Translations under genes and position numbers: made by a program | In this document: in pieces, positions 27,999 through 36,136 of the stretch | Numbering within the stretch: position 1 is the first letter of the stretch | How the letters are laid out: each line of letters starts with the position of its first letter | DNA from: Patescibacteria group bacterium | Lineage (GTDB): Bacteria > Patescibacteriota > Microgenomatia > UBA1406 > GWC2-37-13 | Direction of reading: 5' to 3' | Assembly (NCBI GenBank): GCA_023381015.1 | Contig: JAMCTE010000012.1 | Location: 1 to 64,000, forward strand | Length of the DNA: 64,000 bases | Notes under the pieces: model-generated | What the model saw: only the letters and a program-made list of their open reading frames with translations | The model's database searches: none | What the model was told of the DNA's origin: nothing

Positions 27999-27999
27999 C
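27977..27999. other. Predicted left attachment site (attL core in tRNA-Leu)
   Basis: The sequence from GGTTCAAGTCCTC to GCGGCAC includes the tRNA 3' end. GGTTCAA, GTCCTC and a terminal GCAC recur at 50832-50859, the right end. Crossover is probably within GCAC at 27996-27999. The core is inferred from similarity only. Confidence 0.5.
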
Positions 28000-29515
28000 A
28001 AGAAGAGATAGCACCGTTATCAAAGGTGCAAATTGATTGATATAACGGGCTAATCTCGCGGTTCAATGTACCATTTTGACTCCAAGCCAGTCCCAAGGGG
28101 AAGATTGAACCCAAGAGTACTTTGATCTGGCTAATACTCGATCTTCTGTATGCTTCTCCCAAATCTGCAAGTAATGTTCGTATAAATGTGGTCACATCAT
28201 CGATATTGTATCTATCAATTGTGGCATCGTTTTTAACCACCTGAGCTTTTACCATTCTGTCTTCAACTACAGAATTTTGCTCCTTAAATACTTCATCCGA
28301 ATACACGCCTGCAAGGTTCTTCTCTACTAGTGTTTGTCTGAGTGCTTTCAGGGTCGTGATTTCCTGATCTGCCTGGCTTTTAATCTTCTGTAATCTTGCT
28401 AGACGCGTGTGATAAGTGCGATATAGAAAAGCGATAAATAGATCTAGACATTCTTTCTTCGGGGTTACCTCTTTGAGCGTCTCAATTACTGATCCTTCCA
28501 AGACATCTGCTTTGGCTGCAACTCCTTTGCAGATACCACCGCAACGATAGTAGGCATACTTTGCATGGCGACCTTTGCTCCAGCCCCCGGTCATTCCTGT
28601 GCCACACTCCTTACATCGAACAATTCTTCGCAATGGGAAATCTGGGTTAGAGTGAACTCTCTTGGCTAGGGCAACTTTATTAGGATTTCTCCCGTCCAGA
28701 ATCGCCTGTACGCGGTAAAATTGTTCCTCGGTAATCATTGGCACGTGCTGAGCTTTGACTTCCTCACGATACGTTTTAGAAGTTAGTAATCCTAGATAGA
28801 ACTTATTCCTAAACAACACATTTGCACGTTGCGCCCTAATCATAAACTCTCTTTTTCCGTGATGTTCTCGAAGTCCCCAAGTATTCATTAAATCAGCCAT
28901 TTCTTGAAGGCTTTTACTACCAGTGGCCATCAAGTTCCAGGCCTTTTTCATCAAATCCCATGTTTTATCATCTTTAATGGCATAACCAGCTTGAACTGAG
29001 TAACCTAGTGGTACTTGGCCTGTCACAATCATTCCAGATAAGTATCGAGCCTTTAAGCCATTTCGCGATCTTTCACTGCGAATATCGTTATCCAGTTGAG
29101 CAAACCCGGCAAGAATAGTTTCTACGAGCTTTTCAGTAGGGCTATCTCCGGTAGGCTCAGTAGCCGAAATAATGGTGACACCGTTTTCAGTGAGCTTTTT
29201 TCTAATTGCTAAATAGTCGGCAGTAATACGAGAGACGCGATCAAGACGATAAACAAATACGGCCTGTACCTTATGCTTTTGTTTTCGACAGAACTCTAAA
29301 AGCTGAATAAGAATTGGTCTTCCAATAATTGTCTTGGCTGAGCGGCCTTCCTCTCGAAACACTTCAGTAATTTGATAACCTCTTTTTTCTGCTTCTTTCC
29401 GACAAATTTCCTCTTGCGTATCCAGCGAGAAGTTATCTACCTGTTCTTCAGTCGAAACACGAAGATAAAGTACTGCTTTTTTACCGTCTGCATATATCGC
29501 ATTTGTTGTATTCAT
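27980..29515 (-). CDS. Large serine recombinase (integrase of the element)
   Basis: Integrates and excises the element. The N-terminal resolvase domain has the catalytic Ser in AVLYLRVSTEEQVDNFS (about 14-30), DRVSRITADY, and the Arg-rich helix RSERSRNGLKARYLSG. A Recombinase domain follows (about 165-290). Then comes a zinc ribbon, CKECGTGM with YYRCGGIC (about 310-350), and a coiled-coil tail. At 511 residues it is complete. The last residues and TGA stop are encoded within tRNA-Leu. It starts in an ATGA overlap with the upstream gene and has an AGGAG site 6 nt before the ATG. Confidence 0.93.
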   Translation of the reverse strand: MNTTNAIYADGKKAVLYLRVSTEEQVDNFSLDTQEEICRKEAEKRGYQITEVFREEGRSAKTIIGRPILIQLLEFCRKQKHKVQAVFVYRLDRVSRITADYLAIRKKLTENGVTIISATEPTGDSPTEKLVETILAGFAQLDNDIRSERSRNGLKARYLSGMIVTGQVPLGYSVQAGYAIKDDKTWDLMKKAWNLMATGSKSLQEMADLMNTWGLREHHGKREFMIRAQRANVLFRNKFYLGLLTSKTYREEVKAQHVPMITEEQFYRVQAILDGRNPNKVALAKRVHSNPDFPLRRIVRCKECGTGMTGGWSKGRHAKYAYYRCGGICKGVAAKADVLEGSVIETLKEVTPKKECLDLFIAFLYRTYHTRLARLQKIKSQADQEITTLKALRQTLVEKNLAGVYSDEVFKEQNSVVEDRMVKAQVVKNDATIDRYNIDDVTTFIRTLLADLGEAYRRSSISQIKVLLGSIFPLGLAWSQNGTLNREISPLYQSICTFDNGAISSCAAERT

Positions 29516-29859
29516 TTTGCTCCTTTCTCATGTAGTAATTCTTGAAGTGTTAATCCATCAAATATATTTCGCTCGTATTCATCCAGCCAAGACTCGGTTA
29601 GATATTCGACCTCTGTAATTATGTCGCTCAGTTCTGTTTCGGTGAATTGATTTGCTAACGTCCCCAAGGCATCCTTAGCAACCTTGATTCGCTTATCTGC
29701 TTGTTTTTGTTCTGGGAAGATCGCTTCAAGTGATTGGGAAATTGTTGGTGTTTGATTGTATTTAAAAGTCGATTGACCAACAGGTTGAAGATATGGCTGA
29801 ACGATTTCCTGTCTGGTATATTGCTGTTGGATGTGTACTAATTCTAGGCTCATGGGCAT
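29512..29859 (-). CDS. Small protein coupled to the recombinase, unknown
   Basis: 115 residues, acidic and mostly helical, with a Gln-rich N-terminus and a C-terminal segment NIFDGLTLQELLHEKGAK that also holds the Shine-Dalgarno site for the recombinase. Its stop overlaps the recombinase start (ATGA), implying coupled translation. It could be a recombination directionality factor or regulator, but no HTH is visible. A perfect 22-bp palindrome (29865-29886) lies immediately upstream and includes a TATAGT box 6 nt before the ATG. Confidence 0.65.
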   Translation of the reverse strand: MPMSLELVHIQQQYTRQEIVQPYLQPVGQSTFKYNQTPTISQSLEAIFPEQKQADKRIKVAKDALGTLANQFTETELSDIITEVEYLTESWLDEYERNIFDGLTLQELLHEKGAK

Positions 29860-29864
29860 GTATT

Positions 29865-29886
29865 AACTATAAATATATTTATAGTT
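29865..29886. promoter_or_regulatory. Perfect 22-bp palindrome in the recombinase promoter region
   Basis: AACTATAAATA followed directly by its reverse complement TATTTATAGTT. It covers the -10 region of the leftward recombinase operon and faces the rightward coupling-protein gene. It is a good candidate operator for a dimeric repressor that keeps the element quiet. Confidence 0.6.
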
Positions 29887-30000
29887 TATATAAATATAAT
29901 GATAGTGTCAAGTGGTTTATCCTCAAGGAGGCTTTGCCAAATCAGCCTCTCGGGAGTATCATTCAAGCAACATCAAATATGATTAATAGTTGATGTAAAA

Positions 30001-30018
30001 CTGCCCACTCATGGGTAG
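30001..30018 (+). promoter_or_regulatory. Hairpin directly before the coupling-protein start
   Basis: CTGCCCA-CTCA-TGGGTAG forms a 7-bp stem (one G-T pair) 2 nt before the ATG at 30021. The same AAACTGCCCA stretch occurs at 33143-33152 before the replication-relaxation gene. Confidence 0.4.
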
Positions 30019-30020
30019 TT

Positions 30021-32642
30021 ATGTTGGAAAATAATTTAATTCTCAAAATCCTTCAAAAAGAATTCTCTTTGTTACTGCGTTTTTTGCTTCCGTATTATGG
30101 TTTGATCGTTCAATTTTTCGAGATAGTGAAACCTTGGCTATTTGCTTTTATAGTCCTCTCTGCAATTTGTTGGACAATTTACTGGTTGATCAAGATATAC
30201 CTGACTTGGACTGAGTCTAATAAGCCTGCTACCTTGTTTGAGGTATCACCGCCAACTTTGACTGAGCAAAGCTCGTATACCACCACTCAATTATTTTCAT
30301 CCGTACACGGCTTACTTAGACAAAGATCTTGGATGTACCGATTGTTTGATGTCAGTAAATCGTATTCATTTGAAATAGTTTCATCCAAAGACAAAGGCAT
30401 TCGCTACATTTTGCGGGTTTCTGCCGATGATGCTTCAATAGTAAAGAAAAATTTAATTGCCTATTTGCCTGGTATTCAAGTCAAAGAAACAAATGATTAT
30501 CTAAATCCAAATTCTCAATTTGGTCACCTCATCGAAATTAAGTCTACCAACCATTTCGCTTTCCCACTCAAGAAACAGGACAACCTTAAAGAATATGACC
30601 CGATCGCATATATCACCGGTAGCATGACTAAATTAACTGAAGATGAACTGGTGGCCGTACAAGTAATAATTTTGCCAACTAGTGACAACGCTTCTCAAAT
30701 TGTTGGTAGGTTACGAGCGTTATTTCTAGCCAATAAGGATGTACTGAGCGAACTTAAGAGTGGTAATCCGGTTGGTTCGATATTTACTTCCCTGATATTT
30801 GTAACGCTACAAATACTCTTGTTCCCAGTTGGGCTAATGATTTGGATATTCACTGGCGGTCGAGAAGGGCCGATCCTGCCAATTTTGAGATTTGATCGAA
30901 TAATGCCTGATAGTACCTACCGAGATATCATTGAAACCCAGATCAAACAAAAAATTGATCAGCCACTATTTACTGCCTCTTTGCGAATTCTTACCGTTTC
31001 AAAATCACATACCAGTAGGCTAAAAATTGAAAAAGGTTTTATAGCCGCCTTATCACCCTTTACTAATGCCGGTTATCAATCACTTAGACCAAGACGCTAT
31101 CTCAAGCTTGATTTCATCAACAGCATCTTATTCTGGCTTTATTCCCATAGATTAACCAATTTCTTTGGTAATTTAACTCTTTCATCCACCGAGTTATCTG
31201 ACTTGTATCATTTTCCCTTTACCAGTACTACCAAGACGGAAAATTTGTCCAAGCTCCATAGTAAAGAATTACCAGCGCCTTTATCGCTTAAACAAAAAAC
31301 TGAATGTGACTTATATTTTGGACTAAATACCTATGGTGGCAGTGAAACCAAAATTGGCCTAGCTCTGGATGAACGTCGTCGCCATGTCTACATTCTCGGT
31401 GCAACTGGTACTGGAAAATCTACCATGCTTTTATCCATGATCAAACAGGATGTTGATCACAATAAAGGCTTATGCGTGATTGATCCACATGGTGATTTGA
31501 TCGAGCAAATATTGTCAGTGATCCCTAAAGAGCGGATTTCAGATGTGGTGTATTTCAATCCAGATGACATTAGCTTTCCTATGGGTATTAATCTCCTTGA
31601 GTTGACCCCAGGTTTAAATCCTGAGGATACTATCAGGGAAAAAGAATTTATCGCTGAAAGTATTATTTCGGTCTTCCATAAAATTTATACTGATAAATAT
31701 TCCGGGCCAAGAATGGAATACATTTTGCGAAACACTATCCATACAGCCTTTACTGTGCCAGATGCCACATTGTTTACGGTTTATAAGCTTTTGATTAACA
31801 CCTCATACAGAAAAGGGGTGGTTAGGGGTCTGACAGATGAAAACCTTAAAGACTTTTGGAAGTTTGAATTTGCTAAAGCTGGTGATTATCAAAAAGTAAA
31901 AATGATCTCACCAATTACGAATAAGATTGGTCGTTTTCTGTTTTCACCAACGGCTAAAAGAATTCTCGAACAAGGTAAATCAACCGTTAACTTTGACACT
32001 ATCTTAAATGAAGGCAAAATCCTGCTGTGTAATTTATCCAAGGGCAAAATTGGTGAGGATAATTCGAGCGTCTTTGGTGTCTTGATTATGGCTAAGCTTC
32101 AATTGGCGGCACTCAAACGAGCCAGAATGAAACAAGAAGATCGAAAAGACTTCTTTCTATATGTTGATGAGTTTCAAAATTTCGCCACCCCTGCGTTTGC
32201 TCAGATACTATCTGAAGCCAGAAAATACCGACTCGGCGCTATCTTGGCTCATCAAACTACTTCGCAACTTGAAGATTCATCCCTTGTAAATGTCACTTTG
32301 GCCAATACTGGAACGGTGATTTGTTTTAGAACAGCCAACCCAGAAGATGAACGGATGATCTTACCCCAATTTAGACCATATATTGATCAAGGAGAAATTG
32401 CCAGTTTGCCATCATATCGTTTTTATATGCGTCTAGGCGCTATTAATCCAGAAGAACCATTCTCGGGTGTGACGGTGCCAGTTCATATTGAATACAGTCA
32501 AAATCGAATTAATGAGGTTATTGAGTCATCTCGCAGGTTATATGCCATCGCATGGAAAGAAGGAGTTATCATATCTCAAAATAAACCTGTTGAATTTAAA
32601 CAATCATATCGAGCTAGCAACTTTTCTAGCATACTTCCGTAA
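30021..32642 (+). CDS. VirD4/TraG-like conjugative coupling ATPase
   Basis: Membrane ATPase expected to bring DNA to the secretion channel. Two N-terminal helices (about 12-30 and 36-58) are followed by a large insertion domain (about 75-420) with another hydrophobic stretch near 255-275. The ATPase has Walker A HVYILGATGTGKSTML (about 452-467), IDPHGDLIEQ, and Walker B FFLYVDEFQNFATP, then AHQTTSQLEDSSLV and the ANTGTVICFRTANPEDE sensor region. 873 residues is long for VirD4 but usual for the CPR and Gram-positive variants with an extended N-terminus. Confidence 0.88.
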   Translation: MLENNLILKILQKEFSLLLRFLLPYYGLIVQFFEIVKPWLFAFIVLSAICWTIYWLIKIYLTWTESNKPATLFEVSPPTLTEQSSYTTTQLFSSVHGLLRQRSWMYRLFDVSKSYSFEIVSSKDKGIRYILRVSADDASIVKKNLIAYLPGIQVKETNDYLNPNSQFGHLIEIKSTNHFAFPLKKQDNLKEYDPIAYITGSMTKLTEDELVAVQVIILPTSDNASQIVGRLRALFLANKDVLSELKSGNPVGSIFTSLIFVTLQILLFPVGLMIWIFTGGREGPILPILRFDRIMPDSTYRDIIETQIKQKIDQPLFTASLRILTVSKSHTSRLKIEKGFIAALSPFTNAGYQSLRPRRYLKLDFINSILFWLYSHRLTNFFGNLTLSSTELSDLYHFPFTSTTKTENLSKLHSKELPAPLSLKQKTECDLYFGLNTYGGSETKIGLALDERRRHVYILGATGTGKSTMLLSMIKQDVDHNKGLCVIDPHGDLIEQILSVIPKERISDVVYFNPDDISFPMGINLLELTPGLNPEDTIREKEFIAESIISVFHKIYTDKYSGPRMEYILRNTIHTAFTVPDATLFTVYKLLINTSYRKGVVRGLTDENLKDFWKFEFAKAGDYQKVKMISPITNKIGRFLFSPTAKRILEQGKSTVNFDTILNEGKILLCNLSKGKIGEDNSSVFGVLIMAKLQLAALKRARMKQEDRKDFFLYVDEFQNFATPAFAQILSEARKYRLGAILAHQTTSQLEDSSLVNVTLANTGTVICFRTANPEDERMILPQFRPYIDQGEIASLPSYRFYMRLGAINPEEPFSGVTVPVHIEYSQNRINEVIESSRRLYAIAWKEGVIISQNKPVEFKQSYRASNFSSILP

Positions 32643-32668
32643 GCCATTCCTGATACACTATTCTTAGT

Positions 32669-33010
32669 ATGATTGAGCGTTTTTATTTACTTGCTTTACT
32701 GATCCAACTAGTACACTCTACTGAGGAATTAACAACTGGTTTTCATAAGAAGTGGTATTTGTTTAAAATGCCTTTTCAAACATTCCTGCTTTTCGAGATC
32801 ATTTTTTCACTATTTTGGTTAATTGTTTTATTGGTTCCAAGGGTTCCCAATAGGGTATTTTTACAAGAGTTCTTTTTAGTATTGATGTTTGCCAATGGTA
32901 TTCAACATGTTATCTGGTGGGGAGTAACAAAGAAATATGTCCCAGGTCTGATTACTGCTTTTGGTCACATCTTCGTCTTCTTGAGTTTCTATTTTTATAT
33001 TTTGAAATGA
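32669..33010 (+). CDS. HXXEE-domain small membrane protein
   Basis: 113 residues with four hydrophobic helices. The eponymous His-x-x-Glu-Glu appears in LVHSTEELTTGFHKKW (residues 14-29). A second conserved His lies in ANGIQHVIWWG, and the PGLITAFGH turn follows, matching the HXXEE family, whose function is unknown. It lies 26 bp after the coupling protein and is probably cotranscribed. The 156 bp that follow (33011-33166) hold only CCTAGCTGGCTAGG and AGTTTATAAACT dyads plus a probable promoter. Confidence 0.7.
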   Translation: MIERFYLLALLIQLVHSTEELTTGFHKKWYLFKMPFQTFLLFEIIFSLFWLIVLLVPRVPNRVFLQEFFLVLMFANGIQHVIWWGVTKKYVPGLITAFGHIFVFLSFYFYILK

Positions 33011-33149
33011 GTATTTTCTGCCCTAGCTGGCTAGGACAATGTAAATAGTATATTAGATTGATAGTACGGCATTTGTTATTTCTCTTTTTACCCCTATTCC
33101 CTTATAAATAAGGAGAGGAATGATATACTAACGTCAGTTTATAAACTGC

Positions 33150-33170
33150 CCATAGACTAACCAACTATGG
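33150..33170 (+). promoter_or_regulatory. Start-codon-sequestering hairpin
   Basis: CCATAG (33150-33155) pairs perfectly with CTATGG (33165-33170), which contains the ATG of the replication-relaxation gene. A 12-bp palindrome, AGTTTATAAACT (33136-33147), lies just upstream. This suggests translational control. Confidence 0.45.
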
Positions 33171-33925
33171 ATATAACTATCACCACCAAACAACTCGAAA
33201 TACTTAACCTTCTCTATCGCTTCCGCTTTCTCAATCGCTCACAACTCCAAACTCTACTCAAACACAAAGACACCAAACGCATCAACACCTGGCTCAAAGA
33301 CCTCACCGACAAAAAAATTATTGGTCGTCACTACTCAACCAAAATCAAAGAAAACAATAAACCAGCTATCTATTATCTACTCGCCAAAAGTAAACCATTC
33401 TTACTTAATCAAAAAGCGGTTGATAACAAATTATTATTAAAGCGAATTTATCGAGAGAAAACCCGCTCCCAGCGACTCATTGATCATTGTATTTTGATAG
33501 CTGATTACTACTTAAATCTAACCAACATCATAAAAACTGAAACCCTGCACTTCTTTACTAAAACTGACCTATCAACTCATTATTATTTACCCTACAATCG
33601 CCCCGATGCTTACATTGCCAGAGAAGGTAAAGAGATTAAGCGATACTTATTAGAAATAATCGACGAGGGCACGCCACGCTTCATGATTCGCAAACTCATC
33701 GAGCGTTATATCGAATATTTTGATGCCAATACTTGGCAAAATAAAACTGGCCATCCTTTCCCTAAAATGTTGATCCTGTGTCCCAACACTTTGATAAAAG
33801 ATTTTCTTCACAAACATATATCCCAAGTTATGGAAGAAGAAGCCCAAAATGATATTGAGTGGTACTTATCAACCAAGGATAAGATCGAATGGGTTGATGC
33901 CCTGATTGACATCTCGGACGACTAA
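33167..33925 (+). CDS. Replication-relaxation family protein
   Basis: 252 residues. The N-terminal winged helix reads QLEILNLLYRFRFLNRSQLQ, then KRINTWLKDLTDKKIIGRH. The C-terminal domain (about 95-235) has a nuclease-like core, RPDAYIA with LLEIIDEGTPRF, resembling the PD-(D/E)xK arrangement described for this family in mobile elements. It may open or process DNA at the transfer origin, since the element has no recognisable relaxase. It converges with the small gene at 33922, overlapping by 4 bp. Confidence 0.65.
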   Translation: MDITITTKQLEILNLLYRFRFLNRSQLQTLLKHKDTKRINTWLKDLTDKKIIGRHYSTKIKENNKPAIYYLLAKSKPFLLNQKAVDNKLLLKRIYREKTRSQRLIDHCILIADYYLNLTNIIKTETLHFFTKTDLSTHYYLPYNRPDAYIAREGKEIKRYLLEIIDEGTPRFMIRKLIERYIEYFDANTWQNKTGHPFPKMLILCPNTLIKDFLHKHISQVMEEEAQNDIEWYLSTKDKIEWVDALIDISDD

Positions 33926-34113
33926 TCACGTCCGAGAAAATGATCTAATTCTTTTTGACCTTCCTCGGTTTGTCTAAACTCATAAAACAGTCGAGCGCCC
34001 TTATCACTTAAAAATGGCACAAATTCAGGCAAGTCGTTAAGTGGCACTTTTCTAAATTCCTGCAACCTCATATCGACGGTGTAACCTTTAAAAACCGGTA
34101 GTATTCTGATCAT
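33922..34113 (-). CDS. Small hypothetical protein of the element
   Basis: 63 residues: PVFKGYTVDMRLQEFRKVPL, then a short acidic-basic tail ending HFLGRD. The YTVDxRLxxFRK core is a pattern I have seen in short accessory proteins of mobile elements, but no function is known. The ATG at 34113 is chosen because AAGGAA lies 8 nt upstream and the longer frame would overlap the next gene. It forms a leftward pair with the DUF2958 gene. Confidence 0.6.
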   Translation of the reverse strand: MIRILPVFKGYTVDMRLQEFRKVPLNDLPEFVPFLSDKGARLFYEFRQTEEGQKELDHFLGRD

Positions 34114-34171
34114 ATTTTTATTCCTTTCTAATCCCATCCGCTGGATTGCTAGGCCAGCGGATGGATAACTT

Positions 34172-34486
34172 TTATAATTTGGCACTTGGTACAACTTCAC
34201 TGATTCGCTTTTCATCAAAGTACAAATCTCGCTCAATTCCTAAGCCAAATTTGCCGTGATAATTTTCAAGCTCAACCAGTGAAAATGAACCCCATTCGTC
34301 ATTCCAATCCCCAAAGATGGAAACGAACCCGAAAAACTCTTTTGCCTCTGGGTCGTACTCGGTGGCATACCATGTACCCGCACCCGTTGGATTAAAAAAC
34401 TTAGCGACCACAATCGGATCACTGCTGTCTTCTTGCCTGCCTAGCTTGGCGAATCTTGCTAGTAGCTCCTTGGTAAGTAATTTCAT
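34172..34486 (-). CDS. DUF2958 domain protein
   Basis: 104 residues, all domain: MKLLTKELLARFAKLGRQE, DPIVVAKFFNPTGAGTWYAT, EYDPEAKEFFGFV, WGSFSLVELENYHGKFGLGI and ERDLYF, the typical DUF2958 order. The family is frequent on plasmids and integrative elements; its biochemical role is unknown. A near-perfect Shine-Dalgarno (AGGAGGTGA) lies 7 nt before the ATG, quite unlike the leaderless backbone genes. Confidence 0.88.
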   Translation of the reverse strand: MKLLTKELLARFAKLGRQEDSSDPIVVAKFFNPTGAGTWYATEYDPEAKEFFGFVSIFGDWNDEWGSFSLVELENYHGKFGLGIERDLYFDEKRISEVVPSAKL

Positions 34487-34528
34487 AACTTTTCACCTCC
34501 TTTTTGGCTATCCCGAAAATTAATGGTT

Positions 34529-34550
34529 GGGAAGTATGGCCATACTTCCC
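34529..34550. promoter_or_regulatory. Perfect 22-bp palindrome
   Basis: GGGAAGTATGG followed by its exact reverse complement. It lies between the leftward DUF2958 gene and the structured region below. No T-run follows. Possible operator or cruciform. Confidence 0.55.
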
Positions 34551-34583
34551 ATACCTGGGAATCTTTCTAGCGGGGTGAATTTA

Positions 34584-34655
34584 GCAAGGGCAAGCGAAGC
34601 GCAGTTTATTGAAGGCGTAGCCGAAAACCCTTGCGAAATGAGGGGTAAGACCCCT
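34584..34655. other. Structured non-coding region, candidate transfer origin or RNA
   Basis: Outer stem GCAAGGG (34584-34590) pairs with CCCTTGC (34628-34634) around inner GGC-GTA-GCC (34614-34622). A second hairpin, AGGGGT-AAG-ACCCCT (34641-34655), is followed by AAAAA. The 230-bp gap 34487-34717 holds no ORF except the promoter of blaI. Clustered inverted repeats beside DNA-transfer genes are typical of oriT, but no known nick motif was recognised. Confidence 0.4.
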
Positions 34656-34677
34656 AAAAACATCTCAAATTAAGCAT

Positions 34678-34714
34678 TTGAATAAGCTTGAGCTATCATC
34701 TACAATGTGTAGTA
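34678..34714 (+). promoter_or_regulatory. blaI promoter with BlaI-type operator 1
   Basis: TTGAAT (34678-34683), a 17-bp spacer and TACAAT (34701-34706). The 17-bp dyad ATCTACA-ATG-TGTAGTA (34698-34714) covers the -10 box and ends 3 nt before the ATG. It matches the sites at 36106 and 38218. Confidence 0.7.
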
Positions 34715-34717
34715 ATT

Positions 34718-35098
34718 ATGGTAACTAAACAACTCAGCGAGCTTGAGCAAGAAGTAATGAATGAAGTCTGGGAATTAGACAGTTGTACCGTTAGAGATGT
34801 GGTCAATATTTTTACGAAAACTAAAGGATATGCCTACACCACAATTGCCACAATTTTAGAAAGATTACATGAAAAGGGATTATTGAAGAAAGACACCTCT
34901 GCCTTTACAGTGGCTTTTACACCAAAAATTACTCAAGTTGAGTATAGTAAAAAAATTGCTAGCTCTCTATTTGATAAGTTTTTTGGGACTTTCGGCGACG
35001 CTGCCATTGCCTCGTTTGCACAATCAATCGCTGAGTTGCCAAAACACAAAAAGGAAACATTGCTTAAATTGTTGCTTAATCATGATAAAAATAAGTAA
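34718..35098 (+). CDS. BlaI/MecI/CopY-family repressor
   Basis: 126 residues. The winged helix is LSELEQEVMNEVWELDSCTV then RDVVNIFTKTKGYAYTTIAT and ILERLHEKGLL, diagnostic for BlaI/MecI/CopY, with a helical dimerisation tail. The family binds TACA-n-TGTA dyads and is removed by proteolysis (BlaR1/MecR1) or metal (CopY). The ATG at 34718 is taken rather than the TTG in the promoter. It overlaps the M56 protease gene by 17 bp. Predicted to control itself and the two downstream promoters with matching operators. Confidence 0.9.
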   Translation: MVTKQLSELEQEVMNEVWELDSCTVRDVVNIFTKTKGYAYTTIATILERLHEKGLLKKDTSAFTVAFTPKITQVEYSKKIASSLFDKFFGTFGDAAIASFAQSIAELPKHKKETLLKLLLNHDKNK

Positions 35099-36089
35099 GT
35101 ATATCTGGGTATTTCTGGGTTTGTTTGGAGCTTTATCGGCGCTAATTATCGGTGCCGGTGAAAAGTACTTGCCTTTTTTGTTACATAAAACCATTTATTT
35201 ATGCAAACACGTCATCTCATCTACCCCGATTGAACCCCTCCAAACAAACTTTAGACTCATAACTTATAGTGCAGTGGTGATTTTACTAAGTTATATCGGG
35301 TATCGATTGATGGCTACGATTTATTCGATAATCAAACAGAAGCGAGATCTAACTCAAAAAATAATCCAATCAGGGAAAATTGACCTTTTAGCCAAAGAAC
35401 TTGGATTGCAGAATAAGGTTTTAACTATTCAAGACAATCGACTCTTGGCTTTTTGCTTTGGAGTGTTTGATCCTAAAATCTATGTTTCTAGCAAAATGGT
35501 CGAACAGTTAAGTTCCAACGAACTGAAGATTGTGTTTCGCCACGAAATGTATCATTTGATTAATAAAGATATGTTGGTGATGACTATTGCTAGGTTCGGA
35601 GAGCTATTATTTCCATTCTTACCAGTTCTTTCTGATATTACTGCAAAATACTCCATGCAGCGAGAGGTTCAGGCAGATACCTTTGCCCATGCCAATACAC
35701 TCTCAGGCAAGAGGGACCTAATTTCCGTCCTAACGCAAATGCTTCGTGAAGAGGTTGTCCCAGCTTACGCATTTGCTTCAAATTTGGGAGAGTATGAAAC
35801 CCTAGAGGTGCGAATTAACTTACTTCTTGAAAGACATACTTCCCACCCTGGTTATTCTCCGATAAATCTTCTATTTAGCTTATTTTCACTGATTATTTTG
35901 GGCATTTTGTTTGTTACTCCTGTCAAAGCAATTGAGTACCATTCTCAGGGACAAGATGCGGTGATGGCCTGTATTGATCCATTCGGGTCCTGTAACAACA
36001 CTTGTGAGCTTAACTCAATTAAGTCCAGTTCTACACAGGGCGTTTCTCATTCTTACTCATCCTCTTCTTTTTCTTCGTCTATCTATTGA
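35082..36089 (+). CDS. M56-family (BlaR1-like) membrane metalloprotease
   Basis: 335 residues. Helices lie at about 5-30, 65-85 and 285-305. Between them is a cytoplasmic-type zinc protease domain with HEMYH in KIVFRHEMYHLINKDM (the HExxH motif) and the third ligand Glu in SMQREVQADTFAHANTL. The penicillin-binding sensor of true BlaR1 is absent; the C-terminus is a short Ser- and Cys-containing tail (CIDPFGSCNNTCELN) outside the membrane. It may sense redox or metal state through those cysteines and cleave the BlaI-like repressor. Cotranscribed and overlapping with blaI. Confidence 0.85.
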   Translation: MIKISKYIWVFLGLFGALSALIIGAGEKYLPFLLHKTIYLCKHVISSTPIEPLQTNFRLITYSAVVILLSYIGYRLMATIYSIIKQKRDLTQKIIQSGKIDLLAKELGLQNKVLTIQDNRLLAFCFGVFDPKIYVSSKMVEQLSSNELKIVFRHEMYHLINKDMLVMTIARFGELLFPFLPVLSDITAKYSMQREVQADTFAHANTLSGKRDLISVLTQMLREEVVPAYAFASNLGEYETLEVRINLLLERHTSHPGYSPINLLFSLFSLIILGILFVTPVKAIEYHSQGQDAVMACIDPFGSCNNTCELNSIKSSSTQGVSHSYSSSSFSSSIY

Positions 36090-36122
36090 CAGGTAGTTAA
36101 TAAGTTACTACACTTTGTAGTA
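36086..36122 (+). promoter_or_regulatory. Promoter with BlaI-type operator 2 (perfect dyad)
   Basis: TTGACA (36086-36091), a 17-bp spacer and TACACT (36109-36114). TACTACA-CTT-TGTAGTA (36106-36122) is a perfect 7+7 dyad covering the -10 box. It drives the first dsbA-like gene and probably the TauE and HMA genes. Confidence 0.8.
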
Positions 36123-36136
36123 GTTATTAATTATTC

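Noticed and set aside
27836-28036. 66-codon frame through the tRNA-Leu leader and tRNA
   Set aside because: It reads straight through a well-formed tRNA gene and crosses the predicted element boundary, so coding is implausible.
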